Positions 17,356-27,139 are shown, counted from the first letter of the stretch. The stretch: DNA of 64,000 nt from Mesorhizobium sp. 113-3-3 (GCF_016756495.1 NZ_AP023243.1:5584501-5648500); one strand, 5' to 3'. The notes: a model not told the origin generated them from the letters alone. A program made the numbers and translations.

Positions 17356-19830
17356 CTACGCAGCCGCCCTCACCACGACCGCGTCGGCCTTCACGCGCTC
17401 CGACTTCGGATCATAGGGGCTGCGCAAATGCGCCGTCGCGGCATGGCGAAGGCCGGCGAGGTCGATCTCGAAGCGGCCGCCGGTGAGGAACGCGGCATCG
17501 ACGCCGACTTCATTCCCGATCAGCCCGAGCGCCACCGAGCGTCCCAACGTGTGACCATAGGCTGCCGAGCGGACTTCGCCGACCGGTTTGCCGTCGCGCA
17601 GGATCAGTTCGCCGCCCCAAAGCATCGGTTCGGCATCGTCGAGCGTGAGCAGCACGATGCGCTTGGTCGGCGCTGACGACTTTGCCGCGACCAGCGCGTC
17701 ACGGCCGATGAAGCCGCCCGGCTTGTCCATGGCGACAGCGAAGCCAAGCCCGGCCTGCCAGGGGTTGATATCCGGCGTCAATTCCCGGCCCCAGGCGCGA
17801 AAACCCTTTTCGATGCGCAAGGCGTCGAGCGCGTAATAGCCGGCGTCCAGGAGACCGAACTCACGACCCGCCTCGTGCAGCGCCTCGTAGACGCCGACGG
17901 CGAATTCGGTCGGCACGATCAGCTCCCAGCCAAGCTCGCCGACATAGGTCATGCGGTTGGCATAGGCGGTGGCGTAGCCGATATCGATCTCGCGAATGGT
18001 GCCGAAGGGGAAGCCGGCATTGGAGAGATCCGCCGAGGTCAATTTGCCGAGCAGATCGCGCGAGCGCGGCCCCATCACAGCCAGCACCGCATAAGAGGAA
18101 GTGACGTCGGTCAGGACGGCATGGGCCTCGGTCGGGATGTTCTTGACGATCCAGTCAGCGTCGTGGACCGCCTGCGCGGACCCGGTGACGATGAGGAATT
18201 TTTCCGCGCCGATTCGCATCACGGTGAGATCGCTTTCATGGCCGCCGCGCGCATTGAGAACGCCCGTATACACCGACGTGCCGACCGGCACATCGACATT
18301 GCCGGCGCAGATGCGGTTGAGCACGGCGCAGGCGTCGCGGCCCTGGACGAGGAGCTTGGCGAAGGAGGTCTGGTCGAAGATGGCGACGGCTTCGCGCGTC
18401 GCCCTCATCTCGCGCCGCACCGCCTCGTGCCAGTTCTGGCGGCCGAAGGCATAGTCGTTCTCGGCTTTCTCTCCTGCGGCCGCGAACCAGTTGGCGCGTT
18501 CCCAGCCCATTTTCGAACCGAAACAGGCGCCCTTGGCGGCGAGCCGATCATAGAGCGGCGAGCGGCGGAATGGCCGTGCGGTGTCGAGTTCGCGGTTCGG
18601 CCATGGCATGGCGTAGTGCAGGCCGAGCGTCTCCTTGACCCGGTCATGCAGCCAGCGCGGATTGTTGTTGAAGGCGGCGAAGCGCCTGATGTCGACCGGC
18701 CACAAATCCATGGTCGGCGCGCCATTGACGATCCATTCGGCCAGCGCCCTGCCCGCGCCGCCGGCGCTGGCGATGCCCATCGAGTTGAAGCCGGCGCCGA
18801 CATAGAAATTCTTCAGCTCCGGCGCCTCGCCGAGGATGAAATTGTTGTCAGGCGTGAAGCTCTCGGGGCCGTTGTAGAATTTCTTGACCTCGGCCTCAGC
18901 CAATTGCGGCACGCGGACAAGGGCGTTTTCCATCAGGATCTCGAACTGGTCCCAATCGTCGGGCAGCAGCGCGAACTCGAAGTTTTCCGGAATGCCATTC
19001 ATGCCCCATGGCTTGGCATGCGGCTCGAAGCCACCCATGACCAGGCCGCCGACCTCTTCCTTGAAGTAGATGAAACCGTCAGGGTCGCGCATCACCGGCA
19101 GATCCGGGTGCACGCCATCGATCCGGCCGGTGACGATGTACATGTGCTCGGCCGAATGCAGTGGCACCGACACGCCGCACATCAAACCGACCTTGCGCGC
19201 CCATTGGCCGGCGCAGTTGACGACAATCTCGGCGGCGACGTTGCCGCGATCAGTCTCGACGCCGCAGGCGACGCCATTTTTCACCGTGATGCCGGTAACC
19301 TTCACTCGTTCGAAAATCTTCGCACCGCGGTTGCGCGCGCCCTTTGCCAGCGATTGCGTGAGGTCTGTCGGGTTGGCTTTGCCGTCTCCCGGCAGCCAAA
19401 CGGCACCGACCAGATCGTTCGTTGCCATCACGGGCCAGAGATCGCCGGCCTCCCTGGGCGAGATGACGTCGATCTCGACGCCTTGAGCGCGCGCCGATGC
19501 AGCCGTGCGCTTCAGCACCGTCATGCGGTCGGCCGTGCGCGCCACCGACAGCGAGCCGCAATTCTTCCAGCCGGTGGCGAGCCCGGTCTCGGCCTCCAGC
19601 TCGCCATAGAGCTGCGTCGAATATCGGATCAGGCTGGTCATGTTGGCATGGCTGCGCAGCTGCCCGACAAGGCCGGCAGCGTGCCAGGTGGTGCCGCCAC
19701 TGAGTTGTCCCTGTTCGAGCAGCACGACATCGGTCCAGCCGAGCTTGGTCAGATGATAGGCGACAGAGCAGCCGATGATGCCGCCGCCGACAATGACGAC
19801 GCGTGCCTGGGTGGGAAATTCATGTGCCAT
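17356..19830 (-). CDS. FAD-dependent dimethylglycine/sarcosine dehydrogenase-like protein with GcvT domain
   Basis: 824-residue two-part enzyme. The N-terminal DAO-type flavin domain begins with GGGIIG (residues 15-20) and contains TTWHAAGL, where the His is the covalent FAD attachment site in the dimethylglycine dehydrogenase group. The second half is a GcvT-like tetrahydrofolate domain with GELGWELIVP and GYYALDALRIEKG. It should oxidatively demethylate an N-methyl amine and hand the one-carbon unit to folate. The ATG at 19830 (MAHEFPTQ) leads straight into the Rossmann strand. Being next to the AEP genes it might act on N-methylated AEP, or simply on glycine betaine products. Confidence 0.85.
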   Translation of the reverse strand: MAHEFPTQARVVIVGGGIIGCSVAYHLTKLGWTDVVLLEQGQLSGGTTWHAAGLVGQLRSHANMTSLIRYSTQLYGELEAETGLATGWKNCGSLSVARTADRMTVLKRTAASARAQGVEIDVISPREAGDLWPVMATNDLVGAVWLPGDGKANPTDLTQSLAKGARNRGAKIFERVKVTGITVKNGVACGVETDRGNVAAEIVVNCAGQWARKVGLMCGVSVPLHSAEHMYIVTGRIDGVHPDLPVMRDPDGFIYFKEEVGGLVMGGFEPHAKPWGMNGIPENFEFALLPDDWDQFEILMENALVRVPQLAEAEVKKFYNGPESFTPDNNFILGEAPELKNFYVGAGFNSMGIASAGGAGRALAEWIVNGAPTMDLWPVDIRRFAAFNNNPRWLHDRVKETLGLHYAMPWPNRELDTARPFRRSPLYDRLAAKGACFGSKMGWERANWFAAAGEKAENDYAFGRQNWHEAVRREMRATREAVAIFDQTSFAKLLVQGRDACAVLNRICAGNVDVPVGTSVYTGVLNARGGHESDLTVMRIGAEKFLIVTGSAQAVHDADWIVKNIPTEAHAVLTDVTSSYAVLAVMGPRSRDLLGKLTSADLSNAGFPFGTIREIDIGYATAYANRMTYVGELGWELIVPTEFAVGVYEALHEAGREFGLLDAGYYALDALRIEKGFRAWGRELTPDINPWQAGLGFAVAMDKPGGFIGRDALVAAKSSAPTKRIVLLTLDDAEPMLWGGELILRDGKPVGEVRSAAYGHTLGRSVALGLIGNEVGVDAAFLTGGRFEIDLAGLRHAATAHLRSPYDPKSERVKADAVVVRAAA

Positions 19831-19911
19831 GAGTGTTCCGCCATTTGAAGGGATGGCGGACACTAACACAGGAAAACCAAATATCAACTCAAAAAGTCAC
19901 AAAATATCACA

Positions 19912-20700
19912 TCAAGTCGCAACGATGAGTTCAGGACCTTTCCGCAGAAGCGCCTCGACAAGGGCGGGTTCAGGACTGGCGTCGACGATCACCCCGGTGG
20001 CCCGTTCGAAATTCGGAATCCTGAGCGGCGTCAGCTTGCCGAACTTGCTGCTGTCGAGCACGAAATAGGCCTTGCCGGCGAGCGCGATCATGCGGCCGCG
20101 CTGCTCGGCCCCGGCGCGGGTGAAGTCCGTGACCTCGCCATCGGGCGACAGGGCGCCGCCGCCGAGAAAGGCGATGTCGACGCGAAAGCGGGCCATCGCA
20201 TCCAGCGTGTCGATGCCGGAAGCCGCCTCCTCGCCTGGATCGATCTCGCCGCCCAGCATATGCACGCGCATGCCGGGGACATGGCACAGATGCAGCGCGA
20301 TCTTCAGGCTGGCGGTGCAGATGGTGAGATCGCGCAGGTCCGTCATCGCCTGCGCGACGGCCATTGTGGTGGTGCCGGAATCGAGAAAGACCACCATCCC
20401 ATCCCTCACCAGATCAACGGCAGCCCTGCCGATCGCCGCCTTGCCACCGGCGTTTTCCTGGCTGCGCAGGCTCATCGCCGGTTCGCTCGGCTCGAACCGG
20501 GCAGCACCGCCATGCACGATGCCGAGCCTGCCCTGGTCCGAAAGCAGCTTCAGGTCACGACGGATGGTTTCGCGCGAGACATCGAAGAACTCGGCCAGTT
20601 CGGCGACGCTGACCGAACCCTGGGCGCTCAGCCGCCTGAAAATTTCATCGTGGCGACGCGGAGCAAGGGCGCGTGCCGGCAGGCGGCTGACGGGAGACAT
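19912..20700 (-). CDS. DeoR family transcriptional regulator
   Basis: 262 residues with an N-terminal DeoR helix-turn-helix (SVAELAEFFDVSRETIRRDL, about residues 30-49) followed by the sugar-phosphate-isomerase-like effector domain (FLDSGTTTMAVA; FLGGGALSPDGEVTDF). A ribosome site AGGAA precedes the ATG at 20700. It lies just upstream of the FAD dehydrogenase on the same strand and may control it. The ligand is probably a phosphorylated sugar or related metabolite, as in other DeoR proteins. Confidence 0.87.
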   Translation of the reverse strand: MSPVSRLPARALAPRRHDEIFRRLSAQGSVSVAELAEFFDVSRETIRRDLKLLSDQGRLGIVHGGAARFEPSEPAMSLRSQENAGGKAAIGRAAVDLVRDGMVVFLDSGTTTMAVAQAMTDLRDLTICTASLKIALHLCHVPGMRVHMLGGEIDPGEEAASGIDTLDAMARFRVDIAFLGGGALSPDGEVTDFTRAGAEQRGRMIALAGKAYFVLDSSKFGKLTPLRIPNFERATGVIVDASPEPALVEALLRKGPELIVAT

Positions 20701-20768
20701 GGCGATTCCTCATGCCGAGAATTGATGTTGCAATATGTGGCAGTGAACCTACGTACAAGCAACCGGAC

Positions 20769-21890
20769 CTAGGCTGCCGTGGCCGGCCTATCCTTGAACA
20801 GGATCGGATCAGCAGCAGCCGGCTCCGCATATCGTATACGCAAGCGCAAGAATGGCGCTTCGATGCAGGTGTAGCTGAGATAGCCGATCGGGATGGTCGC
20901 CAGAAAGCACAGCAAGGACCAGAGGCAGGCAATGTAGAGATTGCTTATGTCCATGACGTTCGTGTTGATGAACGCCGCCAACTGCATGACGAAGAACAGG
21001 TGCAGGAGGTAGATCGAATAGCTGTAAGCCCCCGCCTTCTCCAGCATCTTGAAGGGCAGGCCTGCTCGCTGCCTCGGGAAGCTGGTGTCGTAATAAGCGA
21101 TCCCAAACGAATAGGCCGCCGCCTCCACCGTTGGCAGGATGATCCATATCCAATGCGGCGAGGGATAGCGCTCAAGTTGGTAAAATCCTCCCGCAGCATC
21201 CAACCACCAGAAGAATCCCGAAAAGGCCAGCAGAACGGCCAGCGCGAGCCAGTGCCGGCCCTTCGCATGGGCGCGGAGATGGAAGGCAAGGATGCCGGCG
21301 AGGAATTGATCGGCATGGCCAATAATGGTCCAGGCCGCCACGGACTGCACCTCGCCGAGCTGCACGTAAAGCGCCCACCTCAGCAGAATGGCTGCCGTGA
21401 TGAACAGCAAGGGTGCGAACAGGAAGCGTGCGGACGCCATCAGCAGGAACGGCAGCAAGATGTAGAAGTGGGCTTCCACGGTTATCGACCAACCGCCATT
21501 CGGGAGGGTGGGAAAGATCAGCCCCTTCCCGACGTCGGTGAGATACGCACCCAGGGGCTGGCCCGCCGCATATCTGCGGCCAGCCTCGATGGCTATCACG
21601 GCCAGCAGGAGCGGAAGCAGCCTCAGCGCCCGGTTGGCGAAAAAGGGCAGATAGCTGACCCGTTTCCCATCAAGAAGCTTGGCGAACAGGTAGCCGGAGA
21701 GCGTCATGAACAATGCAACGCCGGTGTACCCTTCATCCAGAAGGCTGAAGATGGGCAGAGCCGGCACGAAATCGTAAGGCACCGGCCCCTGCGGAGACTG
21801 GTGGAGGAAATGCCAGGTGAAGACCAGGAAAGCCGCAAGGCCACGAACATGGTCCAGCGCCGGATAGTGTTCTCCAGTCGAAGATCTCAT
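20769..21890 (-). CDS. Acyltransferase 3 (OafA/YrhL-like) integral membrane protein
   Basis: 373 residues with about ten hydrophobic segments and the family's N-terminal active-site region (LDHVRGLAAFLVFTWHFLHQ, with the R and H of the R-x10-H motif). It probably O-acetylates or O-acylates a cell-surface carbohydrate from the inner membrane. It stands alone between the DeoR regulator and the ectoine genes, with no polysaccharide genes near, so the acceptor cannot be named. The 211-bp gap 21891-22101 on its upstream side has only an AT-rich patch near 22005-22020. Confidence 0.82.
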   Translation of the reverse strand: MRSSTGEHYPALDHVRGLAAFLVFTWHFLHQSPQGPVPYDFVPALPIFSLLDEGYTGVALFMTLSGYLFAKLLDGKRVSYLPFFANRALRLLPLLLAVIAIEAGRRYAAGQPLGAYLTDVGKGLIFPTLPNGGWSITVEAHFYILLPFLLMASARFLFAPLLFITAAILLRWALYVQLGEVQSVAAWTIIGHADQFLAGILAFHLRAHAKGRHWLALAVLLAFSGFFWWLDAAGGFYQLERYPSPHWIWIILPTVEAAAYSFGIAYYDTSFPRQRAGLPFKMLEKAGAYSYSIYLLHLFFVMQLAAFINTNVMDISNLYIACLWSLLCFLATIPIGYLSYTCIEAPFLRLRIRYAEPAAADPILFKDRPATAA

Positions 21891-22101
21891 GATTCAGACC
21901 AGGCGCCCGGCGTTCAACGATCATCGCCATGTCGCGCAGTCCAATGCCCGCAACGATGGCAGCAGAGCGAGGGTCCGCTTGCCGAGCCTAGTTTGTCTGC
22001 CTCTCGTTAATTTAAACTTCCATCCGATGCAGAAAATCCGGCGCGGCCAGCCGCAACTGCCAGAGACCGCGCCGCATATGCCTGGACGCAGCCGCCTTCG
22101 A

Positions 22102-23103
22102 TCAATCGACCTCCACGGCCACCACCGCCGCGCAGTCCCCAGCCTTGACCAGGCCAGGAAAATGCCGCGCCGCCAGCATGCCCGACATTTTTGCCCGGAT
22201 CTCTTGCGGGGCAATGCCGGTGCGGCCGGTGGAATGGATGCGCGCCAGCACCACGCCCGTTTCGACTGGCTCGCCGAGATCGACCATGGTTTCGATCATG
22301 CCGTCCTCCTCGGCGAAGGAAAAGCAGTCGCCTGACGGCATGTCCAGCCATTGCGTTCTGCCCTTCTCGACCGCGCCGGCAACGATGCCTGCATGACGAA
22401 GCACGTTGAGAATGCCGCGCCGTGCTATCCGCACCGTTTGCGCGCGCGAGGTGCCGCCGCCGCCAAGCTCGGTGCTGACGAAGACCTTGCCCATTTCCTC
22501 GGCCGCCGTGTCGTACATGCCAACGGAATCGATCTCGATCATGCGCATCGAGAACGGTGCGGAGAATGCCGCGACAGCATCGAAGGCTTTCTGCTCCAGC
22601 GCCTTGTCAGGCAGAGTGTGGGCAGCACAGAACGGGACGAAATCCAGCGTCTTTCCCCCGGAGTGGAAGTCGAAGACGATGTCGGCGCGAGGCAGCAATT
22701 CGCGCTGGAAATAGTCGGCGATCTTTTCCGTCACCGTGCCATCCGGCCGGCCGGGAAAGCTGCGGTTCATGTTGCCCTTGTCGATCGGCGAGGTGCGGGT
22801 ACCGGCGCGGAAGGCGGGATAGTTCATCGCCGGCACGATGATCACCGTGCCGTTGACGTCCTTCGGATCGAGCGTGCGGGCAATGTCGTAGAGCGCCAGC
22901 GGCCCTTCATATTCGTCGCCATGATTGCCGCCGGAAAGCAGCGCGGTTGGGCCCTTGCCGTTGCGGATGACACAGATCGGGATCATCACCGACCCCCAGG
23001 CCGAGTCATCGCGGCTGTAAGGCAAGCGCAGGAAACCATGCTGGACGCCGTCACGATCGAAATCGACGGTCGGCGCGATCGGCGACGGGCGGAGGCTGGA
23101 CAT
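22102..23103 (-). CDS. doeB: N-alpha-acetyl-L-2,4-diaminobutyrate deacetylase (DoeB/EutE)
   Basis: Zinc-dependent aspartoacylase/succinylglutamate-desuccinylase-family enzyme, 333 residues. It removes acetate from the N-alpha-acetyl-diaminobutyrate formed by ectoine hydrolase. Zinc ligands H61 and E64 (GGNHGDEYEG) and H147 (FDFHSGG) are in place. The ATG at 23103 follows the ectoine hydrolase stop by five bases. Being last in the ehu-eut operon fits the S. meliloti order, where this gene is called eutE. Confidence 0.92.
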   Translation of the reverse strand: MSSLRPSPIAPTVDFDRDGVQHGFLRLPYSRDDSAWGSVMIPICVIRNGKGPTALLSGGNHGDEYEGPLALYDIARTLDPKDVNGTVIIVPAMNYPAFRAGTRTSPIDKGNMNRSFPGRPDGTVTEKIADYFQRELLPRADIVFDFHSGGKTLDFVPFCAAHTLPDKALEQKAFDAVAAFSAPFSMRMIEIDSVGMYDTAAEEMGKVFVSTELGGGGTSRAQTVRIARRGILNVLRHAGIVAGAVEKGRTQWLDMPSGDCFSFAEEDGMIETMVDLGEPVETGVVLARIHSTGRTGIAPQEIRAKMSGMLAARHFPGLVKAGDCAAVVAVEVD

Positions 23104-23108
23104 CGGGC

Positions 23109-24287
23109 TCAATTCTTCACCACCAGTTTGCGCGGTACATTGGCCAGGCACTCTACACCGGTTTCGGTGATCAGGATGGACTCGGTGATCTCCAGCCCCA
23201 TCGTCTCCAGCCACAGGCCGGTCATGAAGTGGAAGGTCATTCCGGGCTTGAGTTCTGTGCGGTCGCCGGGGCGCAGGCTCATCGTGCGCTCGCCCCAGTC
23301 CGGCGGATAGGACAGCCCGATCGAGTAGCCGGTGCGGTTGTCCTTGACGATGCCGTATTTCTTCAAGACGGCAAAGAAGGCATTGGCGATGTCCTCGCAG
23401 GCGTTGCCGGGCTTTGCAGCGGCAAGCCCCGCCTCCATGCCTTCCAGTGTCGCCTTCTCGGCATCGAGGAATTCCTGCGTCGGCTTGCCGAGAAAGACGG
23501 TGCGCGACAGCGGGCAGTGGTAGCGGTTGTAGCAGCCGGCGATCTCGAAGAAGGTGCCCTCGCCCCGCTTCATCGGCTGGTCGTCCCAGGTCAGATGCGG
23601 CGCCGAGGCATCAGCGCCGGACGGCAGCAGCGGCACGATCGCCGGATAGTCGCCGCCAATGCCGTCGACGCCGCGCGTGCCGGCATCATAGATCTCGGCG
23701 ACGAGATCGCATTTGCGCATGCCGACCTCTATTCTGTCGACGATGCGCTGGTGCATGGCTTCGACGATGCGGGCGGCCTTGCGCATATAGTCGATCTCGG
23801 TCGGGCTCTTCACCGCGCGCTGCCAGTTGACCAGGGCGGTGGCATCGACGAAGCGGGCGTTGGGCAGATGCTTCTGCAGCGACGCGAACGCAGCGGCCGA
23901 GAACCAGTAATTGTCCATCTCGACGCCGATGGTGAGCTTGCCCCAGCCGCGATCGATGAGCACGCTGGACAGGAAATCCATCGGATGGCGCTCGGTCGAC
24001 TGCACGTAATGATCGGCGTAGCCGACGATGTTGTCATGCGCGAGATAGGCGGTACGCTTGGCGCCGTTGGCGTCCTGGCCGCGGCCGTACCAGACGGGCT
24101 CGCCCGATGGCGGCACGATGACCGCCTGGTGCACATAGAAGGACCAGCCATCATAACCGGTGAGCCAGGCCATGTTGGAGGGGTCGCTGATCACAAGGAG
24201 ATCGACGCCCTTGGCCTCCATCGCCTGCCGCGTCTTGGCGAGGCGATCCGCAAATTCGCCGCGCGAGAATTTCAGGTTTGGTTGCAT
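23109..24287 (-). CDS. doeA: Ectoine hydrolase (DoeA/EutD)
   Basis: M24 creatinase/prolidase-fold enzyme of 392 residues that opens the ectoine ring to N-acetyl-2,4-diaminobutyrate. The N-terminal creatinase-like domain and the C-terminal pita-bread domain (GRGQDANG early, then SYPPDWGE near the C-terminus) match ectoine hydrolases rather than metal-dependent prolidases. It is flanked by eutC and doeB. The 88-bp upstream gap contains a dispersed repeat. Confidence 0.92.
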   Translation of the reverse strand: MQPNLKFSRGEFADRLAKTRQAMEAKGVDLLVISDPSNMAWLTGYDGWSFYVHQAVIVPPSGEPVWYGRGQDANGAKRTAYLAHDNIVGYADHYVQSTERHPMDFLSSVLIDRGWGKLTIGVEMDNYWFSAAAFASLQKHLPNARFVDATALVNWQRAVKSPTEIDYMRKAARIVEAMHQRIVDRIEVGMRKCDLVAEIYDAGTRGVDGIGGDYPAIVPLLPSGADASAPHLTWDDQPMKRGEGTFFEIAGCYNRYHCPLSRTVFLGKPTQEFLDAEKATLEGMEAGLAAAKPGNACEDIANAFFAVLKKYGIVKDNRTGYSIGLSYPPDWGERTMSLRPGDRTELKPGMTFHFMTGLWLETMGLEITESILITETGVECLANVPRKLVVKN

Positions 24288-24316
24288 TGTTCTTGGTCCT
24301 CGTTTGTTGGGCCTTG

Positions 24317-24364
24317 GAGCATGATCTGGTCGGAAAACCGGTTACCCCTTTCCGGATCATGCTT
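24317..24364. repeat. Dispersed rhizobial palindromic unit
   Basis: A 48-bp near-palindrome beginning GAGCATGATCTGGTC, centred on AAAACCGGTT, and ending TCCGGATCATGCTT lies between doeA and eutC. The GAGCATGATC...GATCATGCT form is a well-known repeat found many times between genes in Rhizobiales genomes. It sits within the operon and may act as a messenger-stability or attenuation element. Confidence 0.75.
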
Positions 24365-24375
24365 TGCGGCCAGCA

Positions 24376-25368
24376 TCAGCTTTCAAAAATGGTTCCGGCA
24401 TTGGTTGCCCGTGCGCGATCGCGCGCGAGCGTGGCAATCGCGGTGTCCTGCACACCCGTACCGGTGAGGTCGGCGATGGTGATGTCGCTGGCCGAGCGTC
24501 GGCCGTGTTTTGTGCCGGCGATGATCTGGCCGAGCTCGGTCACCTCGGCATCGGCCGCCATTACGCCGGCCGCGATGGCATGATGCAGTTCGCCCAGGCG
24601 CCGCGTCTGGCGCGCGCTGTCGGCGACATAGAGGTCGGCCATGCGCAGGATGGCGGGGGCAATCTCGTTCTTGTGTTCGGCGTCCGAGCCCATGGCGGTT
24701 ATGTGCTGGCCGGCGGCGACGAAGCCTGCCTTGATCAGTGGCTCGATCGAAGGCGTGGTGGTGACGATGATGTCGGCGCCGGCGACGGCATTCGCCGCGT
24801 CTGATACGGCGCGCACGACAATGCCCAGTTCTTCGCGCAAGCGGGCAGCGGTGGCTTCGGCCTTGGCGGCGTCGCGCGCCCAGATGCGTGCTTCCGCGAT
24901 CGGCCTGACAAGACGCAGTGCTTCCAATTGCAGACCTGCCTGCAAACCGGCGCCGAAGATCGCGGCCACGGTGGAGTCCTCGCGCGACAGATGCTTCGCC
25001 GCGACCGCGCCAGCCGCGGCGGTGCGGACATCGGTGAGGTAGCCATTGTCGAGCAGCAGCGCCTCGACCACACCGGTCCTTGCCGAAAGCAGCACCATCA
25101 TGCCGCCACCGCTTGGCAGGCCGAGCTTGGGATTGTCGAAGAAGCCGGAGCTGATCTTCACGGCGAAGCCGTCAATACCAGGCACATAAGCGGATTTCAC
25201 GTCGACCTCGCCGCGATGCTCGGGAATATCGAGGCGCAGGATCGGCGGCATCGCCACCGGCAGCGTTGCCAGCGCGCGGAACGCGTTCTCGGCGCAAGCG
25301 ACGGCATCGAGATCGAGCTTCACGATCTTGCGTAGCTCGGCCTCGGTGAGGATCGTCATACGGCTCAT
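24376..25368 (-). CDS. eutC: Ornithine cyclodeaminase/mu-crystallin family protein (EutC)
   Basis: 330-residue NAD(P)-binding protein of the ornithine cyclodeaminase family, required for 5-hydroxyectoine use in rhizobia. The dinucleotide motif is IFGAGLQAG and the PAFDVKSAYVPG-type segment appears as VDVKSAYVPG. ATG 25368 overlaps the eutB stop (ATGA), which fixes the start. With EutA and EutB it is thought to convert hydroxyectoine or its breakdown product to the ectoine route; the exact reaction is not settled from sequence. Confidence 0.9.
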   Translation of the reverse strand: MSRMTILTEAELRKIVKLDLDAVACAENAFRALATLPVAMPPILRLDIPEHRGEVDVKSAYVPGIDGFAVKISSGFFDNPKLGLPSGGGMMVLLSARTGVVEALLLDNGYLTDVRTAAAGAVAAKHLSREDSTVAAIFGAGLQAGLQLEALRLVRPIAEARIWARDAAKAEATAARLREELGIVVRAVSDAANAVAGADIIVTTTPSIEPLIKAGFVAAGQHITAMGSDAEHKNEIAPAILRMADLYVADSARQTRRLGELHHAIAAGVMAADAEVTELGQIIAGTKHGRRSASDITIADLTGTGVQDTAIATLARDRARATNAGTIFES

Positions 25369-26357
25369 GCGGCGCGCTCCCCGATTGCCTCGCCGCAGAC
25401 GATCCCGCGGTGCGCATTCATGTCGATGTTGCGGCCGGAGAGCAGTACAACCACCGGCCCGTTCGTCCTGACCTTGCCGGCGAGCAGTGCCCCGATGCCG
25501 ACCGCGCCGGCGCCCTCGACGATCTCGCGCTCCTGCGCATAGGCGTGGCGGATGCCGGCGGCGATCTCGTCCTCGCTGAGCAGGATGACGTCGTCGAGCA
25601 GGTCGCGGCACATGGCGAAGGTCAGCCTGTTGTCGAGCCCGATGCCGCCGCCGAGCGAATCCGCCAGCGTCGGCAGTTCCTCCACGGCGACAGGCCTGCC
25701 GGCGTCGAGGCTTGCTTTCATCGCAGCGCCACGCGCCATCGAAACGCCGATGACTTTTGTCCTGGGGTTGATCCCTTTGACGGCCGCGGCCACGCCGGAG
25801 GCCAGGCCGCCGCCGGAAAGCTGCACCAGGGCGAGACCGGCATGCGGGACCTGCTCGATCATCTCCAGCCCGAGCGTGCCTTGCCCGGCGATGATGGCGG
25901 GATGGTCGAAGGGCGGCAGCATCACCAGGCCCTCATCAGCCACCAGCCGCTCGGCCTCCTGCTGGGCGTCGTCCTGGCTGTTGCCGACAATGCGAACCTC
26001 AGCGCCGAGCCGGCGGATTTCGTCCAGCTTGTTCTGGGGGACCAGCCGCGACATGCAGATCACCGCGCGCATACCTTCGAGCTTCGCCGCATGCGCCAGT
26101 GCCCGGCCGTGATTGCCGGTCGAGGCCGCGACGACCCCGCGCGCTTTTTCTTCCGGGCTGAGCGAAGCGACGGCGTTCGAGGCGCCACGCAGCTTGAAGC
26201 TACCGGTGGTCTGGCGCTGCTCGAGCTTGAGGTGAACGGGAACACCGAGACGCTCGGAAAGGCTCGGAGACAAAACGGCCGGCGTGCGCTCGACCTTGCC
26301 GGCAATGCGGTCGCGAGCTGTGCGGATATCGCCAAGGGAGACGGTTGCCATGGTCAT
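25365..26357 (-). CDS. eutB: Hydroxyectoine utilization dehydratase (EutB)
   Basis: Threonine/serine-dehydratase-like PLP enzyme of 330 residues. The PLP lysine is in TTGSFKLRG, the phosphate-binding loop is SGGGLASG, and the asparagine loop is STGNHGRA. It presumably dehydrates a hydroxylated intermediate of 5-hydroxyectoine. ATG 26357 overlaps the eutA stop by one base; another ATG six bases on (MATVSLGD) is possible. Its stop overlaps eutC. Confidence 0.9.
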   Translation of the reverse strand: MTMATVSLGDIRTARDRIAGKVERTPAVLSPSLSERLGVPVHLKLEQRQTTGSFKLRGASNAVASLSPEEKARGVVAASTGNHGRALAHAAKLEGMRAVICMSRLVPQNKLDEIRRLGAEVRIVGNSQDDAQQEAERLVADEGLVMLPPFDHPAIIAGQGTLGLEMIEQVPHAGLALVQLSGGGLASGVAAAVKGINPRTKVIGVSMARGAAMKASLDAGRPVAVEELPTLADSLGGGIGLDNRLTFAMCRDLLDDVILLSEDEIAAGIRHAYAQEREIVEGAGAVGIGALLAGKVRTNGPVVVLLSGRNIDMNAHRGIVCGEAIGERAA

Positions 26358-27136
26358 CAATCGCGCGGCAGCGACAGTGTCATCAGACGGCCGAATTCGG
26401 GACGCGGCGTCTCATCGCCACACAGCCGCAGGCAGTTCCAGGCGCTGGCCTGGTTGCTGGTCACGACGGGGCGGCCGATTGCCTGTTCCATCCCTGTGAC
26501 GGCAAGCGCTCCGCGCAGCGCCGTACAGGACACGAACAGGGCGTCGGCCTGTGGGTGGGTCGTCTGGCGCGCGAGATCGACAAGGGTTGCCGGGGGGATT
26601 CGCGCCATCTCGCGGTCGTCCTCGAAGGCGAGACAGGTGAAGCTGGCGATCTCAAAACCACGCGCGGCGAAGTAGGCCGCCATCGGCCTGGACGTTTCGA
26701 CCGTGTAAGGGGTGAGGATGCTGATCCGGCGCACGCCGAAAGCGTTCAGCCCGCGCACGCCGGCCATTGGCGGCGTGACCACGGGCACGCCTGGCTTGGT
26801 GGCCTGGACCGCCACCTCGATCTCGGCATCGCCGATCACCACCGAGGCCGAGGTGCAGGAGTAACAGATCGCATCGAGTTTCTCGTCGGGCAGGATGAGC
26901 GCCGCGCCCGCCGTCAGCGCCGGCTGCATCTTGCGCAGGTTTTCCGGCGTCGTCGGATTGGCATAGGGAATGCGCGCGACATAGACACCGATGCTTTCGC
27001 TCGCCACCATGCGGCGAAAGTCGGGCTCGCTGGTGTGATCCGTGGCCAGGATGATCAGACCGACGCGCTTGTCGAGCGGACGATCATCGAGCGATGGGCG
27101 CTTCGGATGGACCTTGATTTCGGGCAAGGGTTTCAT
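26357..27136 (-). CDS. eutA: Hydroxyectoine utilization protein, Asp/Glu racemase-maleate isomerase superfamily (EutA)
   Basis: 259 residues of the arylmalonate decarboxylase/maleate isomerase fold. Two catalytic-type cysteines are seen in CYSCTSAS and VSCTAL, one in each half, as in cofactor-independent racemases. It starts four bases after ehuD stops. Family knowledge places EutA in hydroxyectoine conversion, possibly as an isomerase or racemase of the 5-hydroxy compound. Confidence 0.9.
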   Translation of the reverse strand: MKPLPEIKVHPKRPSLDDRPLDKRVGLIILATDHTSEPDFRRMVASESIGVYVARIPYANPTTPENLRKMQPALTAGAALILPDEKLDAICYSCTSASVVIGDAEIEVAVQATKPGVPVVTPPMAGVRGLNAFGVRRISILTPYTVETSRPMAAYFAARGFEIASFTCLAFEDDREMARIPPATLVDLARQTTHPQADALFVSCTALRGALAVTGMEQAIGRPVVTSNQASAWNCLRLCGDETPRPEFGRLMTLSLPRD

Positions 27137-27139
27137 CGG

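Noticed and set aside
17875..19848. 657-codon plus-strand frame opposite the FAD demethylase gene
   Set aside because: Antisense shadow of a gene with conserved cofactor motifs; no start signals.
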